The notes under the pieces are model-generated. The model was given only the letters and a program-made list of their open reading frames with translations. It was not told where the DNA came from and ran no database searches. DNA of 64,000 nt from JADLHS01 sp039806955 (GTDB lineage Bacteria; Verrucomicrobiota; Verrucomicrobiia; Limisphaerales; JADLHS01), in contig JBDHQI010000022.1 in NCBI GenBank assembly GCA_039806955.1, positions 1-64,000 of the forward strand, written 5' to 3'. Position numbers and translations under genes: made by a program. This document shows, one piece after another, positions 32,931-41,456 of the stretch. The stretch's first letter is position 1, and each line of letters begins with the position of its first letter.

Positions 32931-34467
32931 ACTTGAAACCCTGATCCGGGCGCGCTACCCGATCCTCAACATCATCACCAGCGAAGAAGTGCGGGTGCAA
33001 AATGACGTGGTGGAAATTGCCCGGAAGCGGCAGAAGAAAGTGTTCGAGTGGAGTTACAGCACCGGGATCGTTCCGGCAGGCACGTCCATCCAATCGCAAA
33101 AGGGACGCAGCGCCGCGACGAAAGATCCGTTGATGGCGTTGGATCAGGTCATTGAGCAGGTCGAGCCGGCCATCTTCGTGTTCAAGGACTTTCACCCGTT
33201 CCTCACGAAGAACAATTTCGCCGTGGTGCGCAAACTCAAGGAGATTGCGCTGCATTTGAAGAACAGTTTCAAGACCATCCTGCTGGTTTCGCCCGTGATG
33301 GAGATTCCCACCGAACTGGAAAAGGAAATCACCGTTCTGAATTATCCGCGGCCCACCCGCGAAGACCTCGGCGGGTTGCTGGACAAGATCATCGCCGACG
33401 TGCAGCAGTTCAAGCAGGTGACCATTGACCTGGACGCCTCCGGGCGCGAGCGTCTGTTGCAGGCGGCGCTGGGGTTGACGCTGGGGGAAGCGGAAAATGT
33501 CTTCGCGAAAATCATCGTCAAGGACGAGCGGCTCAGCGGCGAGGACGTCAATGAAGTGTTCTCGGAAAAGCAGCAGATCATTCGCAAAAGCGGTTTGCTG
33601 GAATATTACTCGACGGATGAAAATTTCTCCCGGGTTGGCGGCCTGACGGTGCTGAAGGACTGGCTTAATAAACGCGCCGTGGCCTTCACCGACGAAGCGC
33701 GCGCGTTTGGCCTGCCGCCGCCGAAGGGCATTTTGCTGCTCGGCGTCCAGGGTTGCGGCAAGAGTTTGTGCGCCAAGGCGGTTTCCAATTTGTGGCAACT
33801 GCCGCTGCTCCGCTTTGACATGGGCCGCATGTTCGGCAGCCTAGTCGGGTCGTCCGAGGAAAACGTCCGGCGCGCCATCAGCGTGGCGGAATCCATCGCT
33901 CCCGCCGTGTTGTGGGTGGACGAAATTGACAAGGCGTTTGTCGGCTCGCAAAGCTCCGGGGCCACGGATGGCGGCACGACCGCGCGTGTGTTCGGGACGT
34001 TCCTCACGTGGCTTTCGGAAAAGACTGCGCCCGTGTTTGTGGTCACCACGGCCAACGATGTTTCCCAGCTTCCACCCGAACTGCTGCGCAAGGGGCGGCT
34101 GGATGAAATCTTCTATGTGGATCTGCCTTCGGCAGAAGAACGCACCGAGATTTTTCGCATCCACCTGGCCAAACGCGGCCGCGATTCGGAAAAGTTCGAA
34201 CTCGAGGCCCTGGTGGAGGTGAGCCGCGAATTCAGCGGCGCGGAAATCGAGGAAGCCATCAACAGCGCGCTGTATGACGCATTCTACGAGAAGACGGACC
34301 TGACGACCGATCATGTACTGGCCGCATTGGGACAAACCGTGCCGCTGGCCAAAACCATGGCGGAAAAAATCACCGCGCAGCGCAATTGGGCCTTGGGTCG
34401 GGCGCGCAATGCCAGCGTCGTGCGTCCCATCAACAGCGCGGTTGAACTGCGGCGCATGGAGTTCTGA
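32914..34467 (+). CDS. Ycf46-type AAA ATPase
   Basis: 517 aa. The N-terminal domain (LIRARYPILNIITSEEVRVQN, EPAIFVFKDFHPF, ILLVSPVMEIPTELEKEITVLNYPRPTRE) and the AAA domain (GLPPPKGILLLGVQGCGKSLCAKAV, LLRFDMGRMFGSLVGSSEENVRRAI, VLWVDEIDKAF) match the cyanobacterial and plastid Ycf46 family. Walker A lies at 277-284, Walker B at about 333-338, and sensor 1 in VVTTANDVSQLPPE. The C-terminal helical lid (DLTTDHVLAALGQTVPLAKTMAEKITAQRNWA) completes it. In cyanobacteria Ycf46 is linked to CO2 uptake and is otherwise uncharacterised. DUF1257 (Ycf35) and DUF2997 genes follow, as in cyanobacteria. Confidence 0.92.
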   Translation: MNFQTELETLIRARYPILNIITSEEVRVQNDVVEIARKRQKKVFEWSYSTGIVPAGTSIQSQKGRSAATKDPLMALDQVIEQVEPAIFVFKDFHPFLTKNNFAVVRKLKEIALHLKNSFKTILLVSPVMEIPTELEKEITVLNYPRPTREDLGGLLDKIIADVQQFKQVTIDLDASGRERLLQAALGLTLGEAENVFAKIIVKDERLSGEDVNEVFSEKQQIIRKSGLLEYYSTDENFSRVGGLTVLKDWLNKRAVAFTDEARAFGLPPPKGILLLGVQGCGKSLCAKAVSNLWQLPLLRFDMGRMFGSLVGSSEENVRRAISVAESIAPAVLWVDEIDKAFVGSQSSGATDGGTTARVFGTFLTWLSEKTAPVFVVTTANDVSQLPPELLRKGRLDEIFYVDLPSAEERTEIFRIHLAKRGRDSEKFELEALVEVSREFSGAEIEEAINSALYDAFYEKTDLTTDHVLAALGQTVPLAKTMAEKITAQRNWALGRARNASVVRPINSAVELRRMEF

Positions 34468-34509
34468 CCACGATTTTGAACAGCGGATCGGCCGTGACCT
34501 GAGTGCCTT

Positions 34510-34821
34510 ATGAACAATTTTTGGGGCAACCTGTTTGAGCATCTGAAAAATTGCGGGCAAAACGCGACCCTTTTCCTGCTCGCGCTGGCTGCTTTCTTCG
34601 GATTGGTCATCGGGACGGCGTTTGTCCTGCAACCCGGGGTGCGTGAACACCTAATCTCGGCGTTTCCATGGATCGGTTTGCTGCTCGTCATCGGGGTTCG
34701 CCGCCTGATCATCCGCGCACGGAGACGCCAGCCGGAACGTTTGCCGCGCGGCTCCTTGTCAGCGGACGAACTGGCCAAAGCCCGGGGCAAACTGGAAAGG
34801 CATCGCAAAGCAAAAGGTTGA
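34510..34821 (+). CDS. Small two-span membrane protein
   Basis: 103 aa with two hydrophobic segments (about 17-40 and 50-67: LFLLALAAFFGLVIGTAFVLQP and LISAFPWIGLLLVIGVRRLII), followed by a basic, Arg/Lys-rich cytosolic tail (RARRRQPERLPRGSLSADELAKARGKLERHRKAKG). Unrecognised. It starts 42 nt after the Ycf46-type gene and is followed by 121 nt before the DUF1257 gene, the largest gap in the operon, which might hold an internal promoter. It may anchor the soluble partners to the membrane. Confidence 0.75.
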   Translation: MNNFWGNLFEHLKNCGQNATLFLLALAAFFGLVIGTAFVLQPGVREHLISAFPWIGLLLVIGVRRLIIRARRRQPERLPRGSLSADELAKARGKLERHRKAKG

Positions 34822-34942
34822 CTGTTACTGGCCGCGGGTCGGCTCCGGCTGGCCGGGTTTAAAAAATGCCACCGGATTTCCGCGTGAGGATTCGTTCCGT
34901 GTCTGGTCTGAATCTTCGAGTGGTCAACAGCGAAGAAAAATT

Positions 34943-35416
34943 ATGAGTTGCGTCTGTATTTTAACTCCAGTGGTTATTGCCGGTTGGCCCGCTTTCAGCG
35001 CGGCGGTGGTGGCGGCGGCGACTTCACTCGGCTACCAGGTCGTAGCCGAGACCGCTAAAGACGGCCATACCACCGTCCCGTCATTGGAAGCCAATGCCGT
35101 CAACCTGGAAATTGAACAAAGCGAGCTGGTGACCAACCAGTTGGGACGCGATCAACGCCTGACGGTTGCGCGGCAAGGCGTCACTGTGACCTTTTCCCGG
35201 GATGCGCGCGGGAAGGCGTCACTGTGCGTGACCGGTACGGGGCAGGGCGCGGACGAGTTGCGCGCGCTGGGCCAGGAGTTGAGCCAGCGGGTGGTGCAAC
35301 AATATGTGTATCAGAAATTGATGGATGAAGTCCGGGCGCGCGGCTTCGTCGTCGTGGAAGAGGAGACCGAAGCGAACCGGGCCATTCGCCTGAAAGTGCG
35401 CCATTGGGAAGGATGA
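34943..35416 (+). CDS. DUF1257 (Ycf35-like) protein
   Basis: 157 aa. The C-terminal part QYVYQKLMDEVRARGFVVVEEETEANRAIRLKVRHWEG is the conserved DUF1257 ending known from plastid Ycf35 and its cyanobacterial relatives. The central region (NLEIEQ...RLTVARQGVTVTFSRDARGKASLCVTG) has the strand pattern of the family. The N-terminus is more divergent and has SCVC near the start plus a hydrophobic alanine-rich helix. Function unknown in any organism. It is separated by 3 nt from a DUF2997 gene; the DUF1257-DUF2997 pair next to a Ycf46-type ATPase repeats the cyanobacterial association. Confidence 0.85.
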   Translation: MSCVCILTPVVIAGWPAFSAAVVAAATSLGYQVVAETAKDGHTTVPSLEANAVNLEIEQSELVTNQLGRDQRLTVARQGVTVTFSRDARGKASLCVTGTGQGADELRALGQELSQRVVQQYVYQKLMDEVRARGFVVVEEETEANRAIRLKVRHWEG

Positions 35417-35419
35417 TTT

Positions 35420-35620
35420 ATGCCGCAACGCGAATTTGATATTACGATCAGTCCGGACGGAAACGTGGAGTTGCACGTCCAGGGCTACAAAGGCAAGGGT
35501 TGTCTCGAGGCGATGAAAATGTTCGCGCAGATCGTCGGCGAATTGCAGTCGCAACGTGAAACCAGCGAGTTTTACGAACCGGACGAACAGGTGCGATACA
35601 ACATTGACCAGCGACACTAA
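35420..35620 (+). CDS. DUF2997 small protein
   Basis: 66 aa: MPQREFDITISPDGNVELHV, then QGYKGKGCLEAMKMFAQIVGEL and SEFYEPDEQVRY. The family hallmark is a beta-hairpin followed by KGKxC and a helix, then an acidic YY or FYEP segment. DUF2997 proteins are small partners of DUF1257 in cyanobacteria and some other phyla; no activity is known. The single conserved Cys (33) in GKGCLE is the only candidate for metal or redox chemistry. Starts 3 nt after the DUF1257 stop. Confidence 0.85.
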   Translation: MPQREFDITISPDGNVELHVQGYKGKGCLEAMKMFAQIVGELQSQRETSEFYEPDEQVRYNIDQRH

Positions 35621-35649
35621 CCGAAGTTTCATGTGTCCCGTCGTCAAAT

Positions 35650-36546
35650 GTGCAACCGGTGATCATCTGTAACCACGACATGCGTCATCCCGACTCATCT
35701 TATTATCCGCCGCGCGCCAAGTGGTACAGCCCGCTGTTCCAACTGGGCAACGGGTTGCGTCGTCATGCGCACCTTGATCGCCTGCAACTTCCTGGTGATC
35801 TCACCTGGGGCATAATTCTCAAGGGCCTCTGGTGGCCGGGACTCGCGTTGTGGGTGCAGGGCGAAAAACGGATCGGTCGGGTCCTCATACTGGGCGGCGC
35901 TTTGCTCGCCGCGATCTTCATCGTGTGGCTCGGCTATCCGATCGCGGACACCGCCCTCGGTCTGCTGCTGGCGGCGCACGTCACCAGCCTGGTGTTTCTC
36001 TGCCGTCCGTGGCTTGCGAACCGTGGTTTCTGGGTGCGGACGGTTTTCACGCTCTTCGTTTTATTCCTGGTTTCCCTGTTGGTTTATCTTCCCTTGCGAA
36101 ACCTGCTGCAGACGCAGGTGCTGCGGCCGTTGCGTTATCGCGGTCAGGTCGTCGTGGTACAAAAAATTACTGCGTCCGCCGCCATTCACCGAGGGGATTG
36201 GGTCGCTTACGAATTGCCAATCCTCCGGAGCGCACATCGCGGCGTGCGATTTCAGCCAGGGCTGGGTTTGGGGTCGGTGCTGGCCGTGGCCGGCGACCGG
36301 ATTGAATTCACTCCCAACGGATTGATGGTGAATGGCGAGCTTCAGTCGGCTCGCCCGCACATGCCCCGGACCGGAGAGCTGATGGTGCCGAAAGATCACT
36401 GGTTTATCTGGCCGGATCTGGAGACCAACACCCGTAATGGGATTCTGCTTTCAGAAGCCATGCAGGAACTGGCGCTCGTGCGTCAGTCGAACTTCATCGG
36501 CAAACCCTTTCACCGCTGGTTCGGACGCAAACAACTAACCCCATGA
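35650..36546 (+). CDS. S26 (signal-peptidase-like) membrane protein with degenerate active site
   Basis: 298 aa; start 35650, or more likely the ATG at 35680 (MRHPDSSYYPPRAKWYSP). Four hydrophobic segments precede a C-terminal domain that resembles signal peptidase I: LRNLLQTQVLRPLRYRGQVVVVQKITASAAIHRGDWVAYELP, then GLGLGSVLAVAGDRIEFTPNGLMVNGEL with MVPKDHWFIWPDLE. The GD...NG spacing and the 'GDWVAYELP' box are S26-like. However the SM dyad of the catalytic serine box and the general-base Lys (expected in KRVVGxxGD) are not visible. It is probably a non-catalytic relative. Its stop overlaps the next start as ATGA. Confidence 0.7.
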   Translation: MQPVIICNHDMRHPDSSYYPPRAKWYSPLFQLGNGLRRHAHLDRLQLPGDLTWGIILKGLWWPGLALWVQGEKRIGRVLILGGALLAAIFIVWLGYPIADTALGLLLAAHVTSLVFLCRPWLANRGFWVRTVFTLFVLFLVSLLVYLPLRNLLQTQVLRPLRYRGQVVVVQKITASAAIHRGDWVAYELPILRSAHRGVRFQPGLGLGSVLAVAGDRIEFTPNGLMVNGELQSARPHMPRTGELMVPKDHWFIWPDLETNTRNGILLSEAMQELALVRQSNFIGKPFHRWFGRKQLTP

Positions 36547-37319
36547 GTCGTTTTGTTAATCTCGAGTTTGAAGGCGGGCAGGAGGATCAATTCTCCGACT
36601 CGCAGCAGGCGTTGGCCAAGGACGAGAGTTACTACTACAGCGAGGCGGAAACCGCTTTTCGGAATGGCCATTTCGAACCCGCGTTGCGGCTCTACGCCAA
36701 GGTGCTGGAATTCAATCCGGAACGAGTGGCCGCGTGGGCGGCGCAGGTGCGCATGCTCATCGAGTTGGGCGAAAATCGTGAAGCCAAGTTGTGGGCGGAC
36801 AAGGCGCTCGAAAGATTTCCCAACGAACCCGAACTGCTGGCGGCCAAAGCCGTGGCGCTGGGGCGCAGCGGCGACTTGCAAGCCGCGCTTGCCTTTTCCG
36901 ATGCCTCGATTGAGGAGCGTGGCGACACGCCTTACATCTGGCTGGCGCGTGGCGACGTGCTGTTGGCACGGAAGGAAGCCCGCGCGGATTATTGTTTCGA
37001 CAAGGCCCTGCTGCTCGCACGGCAGGATTGGTTCATCACCTGGCTGGCGGGGCGGATTCGATGTTATTACGAACAGTTCGCCCTTGCCTTAAAACTGCTC
37101 CAACAGGCGGTGGAATCGAACACGGGACATTTTCTGCTCTGGTTGGAATTGGGCCGCTGTCAGCGCGCCTTGGGACTGACGGGCCTGGCGCGCAATTCCT
37201 ACAATCAGGCCCGACAACTGGAACCGCACTCGCCGGAAATCCGAAGCGCGCTGACGCAGCTTTCCCAAACTGGTCTCTGGACTCGACTAATCGGCTGGCG
37301 ACGGCGATGGTTGCACTGA
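36543..37319 (+). CDS. TPR-repeat protein
   Basis: 258 aa with tetratricopeptide-like 34-residue repeats: DESYYYSEAETAFRNGHFEPALRLYAKVLEFNPERVAAWAAQVRMLIELGENREAKLWADKAL, EAKAVALGRSGDLQAALAFSDASIE, LLWLELGRCQRALGLTGLARNSYNQARQLEPHSPEIRSALTQLSQ. No signal peptide, so it is probably cytosolic or peripheral. It joins the S26-like protein upstream (ATGA overlap) and the PilT-like ATPase downstream (one shared base). TPR proteins usually assemble complexes, and here it could link the ATPase to the membrane subunits. Confidence 0.88.
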   Translation: MSRFVNLEFEGGQEDQFSDSQQALAKDESYYYSEAETAFRNGHFEPALRLYAKVLEFNPERVAAWAAQVRMLIELGENREAKLWADKALERFPNEPELLAAKAVALGRSGDLQAALAFSDASIEERGDTPYIWLARGDVLLARKEARADYCFDKALLLARQDWFITWLAGRIRCYYEQFALALKLLQQAVESNTGHFLLWLELGRCQRALGLTGLARNSYNQARQLEPHSPEIRSALTQLSQTGLWTRLIGWRRRWLH

Positions 37320-38380
37320 TGAGCGATGCAAAATTAAATCATTTTCTTTCCGTAGCCTCCGACTACGAAGCTTCCGATCTGCATCTGGTCGTCGGCGTGC
37401 CGCCCACCTTCCGCGTCAACGGTGAAATCATCATCGCGGATGCGGATGCCATTACTCCGGAGGACGCCACGGAAATGGCCGACAGTCTGCTGAACGAACC
37501 TCAGCGGCAGAAATTCGCGGCGGAGTGGGAACTGTGCATTTCATTGCTGCACAGCGTTGCGGGTCGGGTGCGCGTCACGTTCTATCGCCGCAACGGCCAT
37601 CCGGAAATGAGTTTTCGCTTCTGCGGGGAACGCATTGCCACGCGCGAGGAATTGGGGTTGCCGGCCAAGATTGATGACCTGGCGCGCAAGCCCAACGGCC
37701 TGGTTTTAATCACCGGCCCCACCGGCGCGGGCAAGACCACAACCCTCAATTACCTCGTTGATCTCATCAATCAGGAACGCCGTTGTAAAATCGTTACCAT
37801 CGAAGACCCGATCGAATTCGTCCACGCCAACCGTCGCGCCATCGTGGTGCAACAGGAAGTGCTGACCGACGTGCGCTCGTTTCATCGCGCGCTCATCCAT
37901 GTGTTGCGCCAGGATCCGGATGTCATTGTGATTGGTGAAATTCGGGATTACGAAGCCATCTCCGCAGCTCTCACCGCCGCGGAAACCGGCCACCTCGTGC
38001 TGGCCACCATGCACTCGCCCAATGTCGCGCTCGCGTTGGAACGCATCATCGGCGTGTTCGAAGGCAGCGCGCAACGGCAGATCATCCTGCAACTGGCCAA
38101 TGGCTTGCAGGGAATTCTTGCGCAGGAATTGTTGCCGGCGACCGACCGCTCGCGCCGGATGCTCGCGTATGAATTGCTGGTCCCCAACAGCGCGGTGCGC
38201 AATTTGATCCGTGAAAATCAACTGCACCAATTGGAAAACACCATCCAGATGGGCCGCAAGGATGGCATGATGTTGATGGATGATTGCCTTTACGATCTCT
38301 ATTGCAAGTGCCTGATCAGCTACGATACCGCCGTCAGCCGCGCCCGGCATCCAGATAAGATCACCCGCCAAAATGCGTAA
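37319..38380 (+). CDS. PilT-type hexameric secretion/retraction ATPase
   Basis: 353 aa from ATG 37319. The N-domain (YEASDLHLVVGVPPTFRVNGEI) and core are those of PilT/PilU: Walker A GPTGAGKT (133-140), Asp box TIEDPIEFVH, Walker B RQDPDVIVIGEIRD, and His box AAETGHLVLATMHS. PilT powers type IV pilus retraction. No other pilus gene lies nearby; it comes directly after a TPR protein. It has 17 residues after TAVSRARHPDKI typical of PilT ends. It may work with the membrane proteins of this operon rather than with pili. Confidence 0.93.
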   Translation: MSDAKLNHFLSVASDYEASDLHLVVGVPPTFRVNGEIIIADADAITPEDATEMADSLLNEPQRQKFAAEWELCISLLHSVAGRVRVTFYRRNGHPEMSFRFCGERIATREELGLPAKIDDLARKPNGLVLITGPTGAGKTTTLNYLVDLINQERRCKIVTIEDPIEFVHANRRAIVVQQEVLTDVRSFHRALIHVLRQDPDVIVIGEIRDYEAISAALTAAETGHLVLATMHSPNVALALERIIGVFEGSAQRQIILQLANGLQGILAQELLPATDRSRRMLAYELLVPNSAVRNLIRENQLHQLENTIQMGRKDGMMLMDDCLYDLYCKCLISYDTAVSRARHPDKITRQNA

Positions 38381-38383
38381 GGC

Positions 38384-40384
38384 ATGAAGCAACCTCGGCT
38401 CGGGATGGTTTGGACACTGGCGTTGCTGGTCGCGTGTGGATTGAGCCTTCGCCCCGGCAAGGCGCCGGCGGCGATTCCGCAGGAAATTTCAGCTTGGGTG
38501 GGAGCTAATTTCACTTCACTGCAAGTTCAACCGGTGGCGACTACGGTCAACTTCACGCTCACTAATGCCGCTGCGGAATACGTCGCCATCACCGAGGCGT
38601 ATCCGGAATCGGTTGCGCCGCGCACCTGCCATTACCTCGTGAGTGGTCCGGGGTTACCCGTTTACGAACGGCGTTACGCCGCCAAGGGATTCGGCCCGGT
38701 CACCTATTTTCTGCGCTGCACCCAGTCGCCACCCGGACCGGTTACGTTGACCAATCTGGGCGATACGAATCATCCGCCGCTGATCGTGCGGCTCCGCAGC
38801 GTCACCGCCGAGGATTTGCAGCGGGTTCGTCGTGAAGATCAGTTTCAATTGATGGGCACCATCATCAATCCGTGGCATGGCCTTTCGGAAGCAGAGCAAC
38901 TGGACTCCCTCGCGCGTTCGTTGCCCGAGGCGGCGGAGCAAAAAATCTCGCGAGGTTTTTCGCGCGAAATCTATTATGCCAACAGCTCTTCCAATCAGGT
39001 TTACCAGCAACTCGCCACCGCGCGCCAGTGGTCACGCCAAACCGGGCTTCCGGTGCTGTTCGGTCTGGTTTCCTGGTGGAACGGCACGCCCCGACACGTC
39101 CCGGATGGCCGCGGCGGGAAATTTGGTGATCTCTACTACCAGCAGATTTGTTACACGCCCGACGCAACCCACCCCGACGATCCCGAGCTGCGCGAGTTGC
39201 TGGGGAAGCGTTACAATCTGCACTACTGCCGCACGACACCGAATGTCTGGTCGGACACGCCGTGGCTCACGCTGAACAGCGCGCGGCTGAACGATTATCG
39301 CGCGCAGCGTCTCCGGGAAGCCGTGCAGAGCTTGGATGGGTTGACACGAGGCGACACCGCGTGGATCGCCGGTATCTTCCTGGAGAATGAACCGCGTTAT
39401 TGGGACACCCAATCCACACGCGACACGCCGCAGTGGGCGGGTGAGCGCTGGGCAGATTTTAATCCGCTCGTGATTGAGGCGGCGCAACGTGACGGCATCA
39501 CACTTGATCCGGCGGATGGTTTGTTGTCGGCGGAGCTGGTCTGGCTGCAACGCAATGCGGGACGCTATTTTCAAAACACCGTTGATGCCGTGCGCGCGGC
39601 GCTGACGGCGGTGGGGCTGACGAATCAGTTTCCGCTCTACACGCACTCGTTGCAGCTCGACATCTTGTTTCCCGGCGTGAAGATCAATCAGTCGGCGGCG
39701 GACTGGGCGCGCGTCAAGGGGGCGCAAGCCGGCATTGAAGGCATGTGGAGTCTGCCGTCGGATTTTGATCGGATTCGCGAATGGGGACCGTGGGCGGATT
39801 TGAATCGGGAAGAAACTGATGGCCGTCCGATTGGAACGCACCTTTGGGATCTGCGCGTGGCGTACGCCGCCGGGGCCAAGCTTTACAACAGCTACAACTG
39901 GCACGCGATTACCACGAACGCATACTTCAATTACGCCCGCGACTTTCTCGCCACGCTGCCCGTCGTTGTCGCGCCGCCGGATCACGTCGAATCAGTATCA
40001 CCTCGGACCCTGCGGATTACGCCACCCGACGCGGTGCAAGCCTTCACCAGCCTGACCCTGCCAATCGTCATCAAGTCCAACCTCAATTCCGCAGGCGCAA
40101 CCATTGCCGTTTCCATTGCCGACGACGCGGGGCGGCGATGGTTTTCTGAACGCCGCCTGCTGCCGACAAATCATTCCGCAACGGTGAGATTTGATTTTCC
40201 GGTGCCTGCGGAAATGCGTCATCCAATCTCGGGAATTTTACAATGGCACACCTACGATTTGTCGGATGTGTCAGCCGTTGCGTTTGGAGTGGCGAGTCGC
40301 ACGAACATGCTTCTGGAATTCGATATTGCCGAGCAGCGGACCTTGAGTCGCCTGGTGATAGAGTGGGCGGCCGGCGCGCCTTGA
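38384..40384 (+). CDS. Large secreted protein, probable TIM-barrel glycosidase relative
   Basis: 666 aa with a signal peptide (MKQPRLGMVWTLALLVACGLSLRPGKAPAA); the Cys in LLVACGLS could mark a lipobox. After an N-terminal beta domain (VNFTLTNAAAEYVAITEAYPESV) the body looks like an (alpha/beta)8 barrel: RQWSRQTGLPVLFGLVSWWNG, GIFLENEPRYWD, GAKLYNSYNWHAI. The C-terminus (LTLPIVIKSNLNSAGATIAVSIADDAGRRWFSERRLLPTNHSATVRFDFPV) is an Ig-like sandwich. Acidic candidates for catalysis are in LENEPRYWD. The family is not identified with certainty. It starts 3 nt after the PilT-type gene and could be the exported cargo of the operon; it may also have been appended by chance. Confidence 0.7.
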   Translation: MKQPRLGMVWTLALLVACGLSLRPGKAPAAIPQEISAWVGANFTSLQVQPVATTVNFTLTNAAAEYVAITEAYPESVAPRTCHYLVSGPGLPVYERRYAAKGFGPVTYFLRCTQSPPGPVTLTNLGDTNHPPLIVRLRSVTAEDLQRVRREDQFQLMGTIINPWHGLSEAEQLDSLARSLPEAAEQKISRGFSREIYYANSSSNQVYQQLATARQWSRQTGLPVLFGLVSWWNGTPRHVPDGRGGKFGDLYYQQICYTPDATHPDDPELRELLGKRYNLHYCRTTPNVWSDTPWLTLNSARLNDYRAQRLREAVQSLDGLTRGDTAWIAGIFLENEPRYWDTQSTRDTPQWAGERWADFNPLVIEAAQRDGITLDPADGLLSAELVWLQRNAGRYFQNTVDAVRAALTAVGLTNQFPLYTHSLQLDILFPGVKINQSAADWARVKGAQAGIEGMWSLPSDFDRIREWGPWADLNREETDGRPIGTHLWDLRVAYAAGAKLYNSYNWHAITTNAYFNYARDFLATLPVVVAPPDHVESVSPRTLRITPPDAVQAFTSLTLPIVIKSNLNSAGATIAVSIADDAGRRWFSERRLLPTNHSATVRFDFPVPAEMRHPISGILQWHTYDLSDVSAVAFGVASRTNMLLEFDIAEQRTLSRLVIEWAAGAP

Positions 40385-40400
40385 CCGGTGTGGATTGCGC

Positions 40401-41414
40401 TTACTTCGCGCGGAGTGGCGGTTGGATGCTCAGTTGCACAATGGCTTCGCGCACCCGCGCCGTTTGCGCAGAGTTCAGCGTCAGAAAACGGTGTCGGCCT
40501 TGACCATTCGCCGCCGGACGAAACCAAGTCGCGCCGTTATCTTCCACGGTGACATTCCCAGCCGGCGACAAACCGAAGTAGTCGCGATCCGGGAATACTG
40601 CATAGAGCACCGCCACGGGATCCCAGGTGGGCCGATCGTGCGGTGGCGGTTCGTAAAGATAGTAAGCTTCTTTCAGTGGATGATGCGGCACGTAGTTCAG
40701 GTCCCGCTCGATGGCCTGGTGCGGATATGCCGCCTTCACGCCCAGTTCGAAGCCGCTCCACGCCAGCGGCGTGGGCCAGTTGACCGCCAGAAATTGCGCG
40801 GCGGGGATGTCGTTGACCACGTTGTATTCGAGGTGTCGGGTGTCATCAAGAACCGTCTGGAACGCGCCGGCCATGATCGAAAGCAGTTTGACCTTCTGGG
40901 CGATCAACGCCCGACCATCCAACGGCGAGACGGCATCGGGCTTTGATTCGAGCAGGCGTTTGAGGTTGGTGAAAAAACCTGTTTGTGCGATGGCCACGCT
41001 GCCATCCGGTTGTCGCGCCAAAACCTGTCGCAGCAACCGCACGGCTTCCGGCGCATCGGCACCGCTCTTCAACTTATGCGGATAACGCAACGAGCCATCC
41101 GCATCCCGCTCATCAGCCAAGAGGTTGAACTTGCCCGGTTCGGGCGTGGCGCCGTTACGCACCATCCCAATCGGCACTTCGGAATGTCCGTAGAACGTAT
41201 TGACCGCATCCACGAAACTGGCGGCTTGCGGGTGATCCTTGGTGATGGTGACGGCCAGCAATTCCACTGCGCCGCGATCCACCAGCGTGTGAATCATGGA
41301 CAACGCAATCATATCGTCCACGTCATTGCCCATGTCCGTGTCAAAAATCAGACGCACTGGCTCTGCCCAACTCAGCGTCAGGCTTAACAACAAAATCGAA
41401 ACCGCATTTTTCAT
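40401..41414 (-). CDS. Secreted nucleoside hydrolase
   Basis: 337 aa with a signal peptide (MKNAVSILLLSLTLSWAEPV). The mature protein begins RLIFDTDMGNDVDDMIALSMIHTL, the calcium-binding DTDxGxDxDD motif of inosine-uridine nucleoside hydrolases. Members cleave the N-glycosidic bond of ribonucleosides. The end converges with the secreted TIM-barrel-like gene, 16 nt apart. Its upstream neighbour on the same strand is a LacI-type regulator (42 nt), so the hydrolase is probably in the same transcript. The exported form points to scavenging of extracellular nucleosides. Confidence 0.92.
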   Translation of the reverse strand: MKNAVSILLLSLTLSWAEPVRLIFDTDMGNDVDDMIALSMIHTLVDRGAVELLAVTITKDHPQAASFVDAVNTFYGHSEVPIGMVRNGATPEPGKFNLLADERDADGSLRYPHKLKSGADAPEAVRLLRQVLARQPDGSVAIAQTGFFTNLKRLLESKPDAVSPLDGRALIAQKVKLLSIMAGAFQTVLDDTRHLEYNVVNDIPAAQFLAVNWPTPLAWSGFELGVKAAYPHQAIERDLNYVPHHPLKEAYYLYEPPPHDRPTWDPVAVLYAVFPDRDYFGLSPAGNVTVEDNGATWFRPAANGQGRHRFLTLNSAQTARVREAIVQLSIQPPLRAK

Positions 41415-41456
41415 GATTCAGTCAAAAACCGCTTTGCCAATCCGATTGATTTATCG

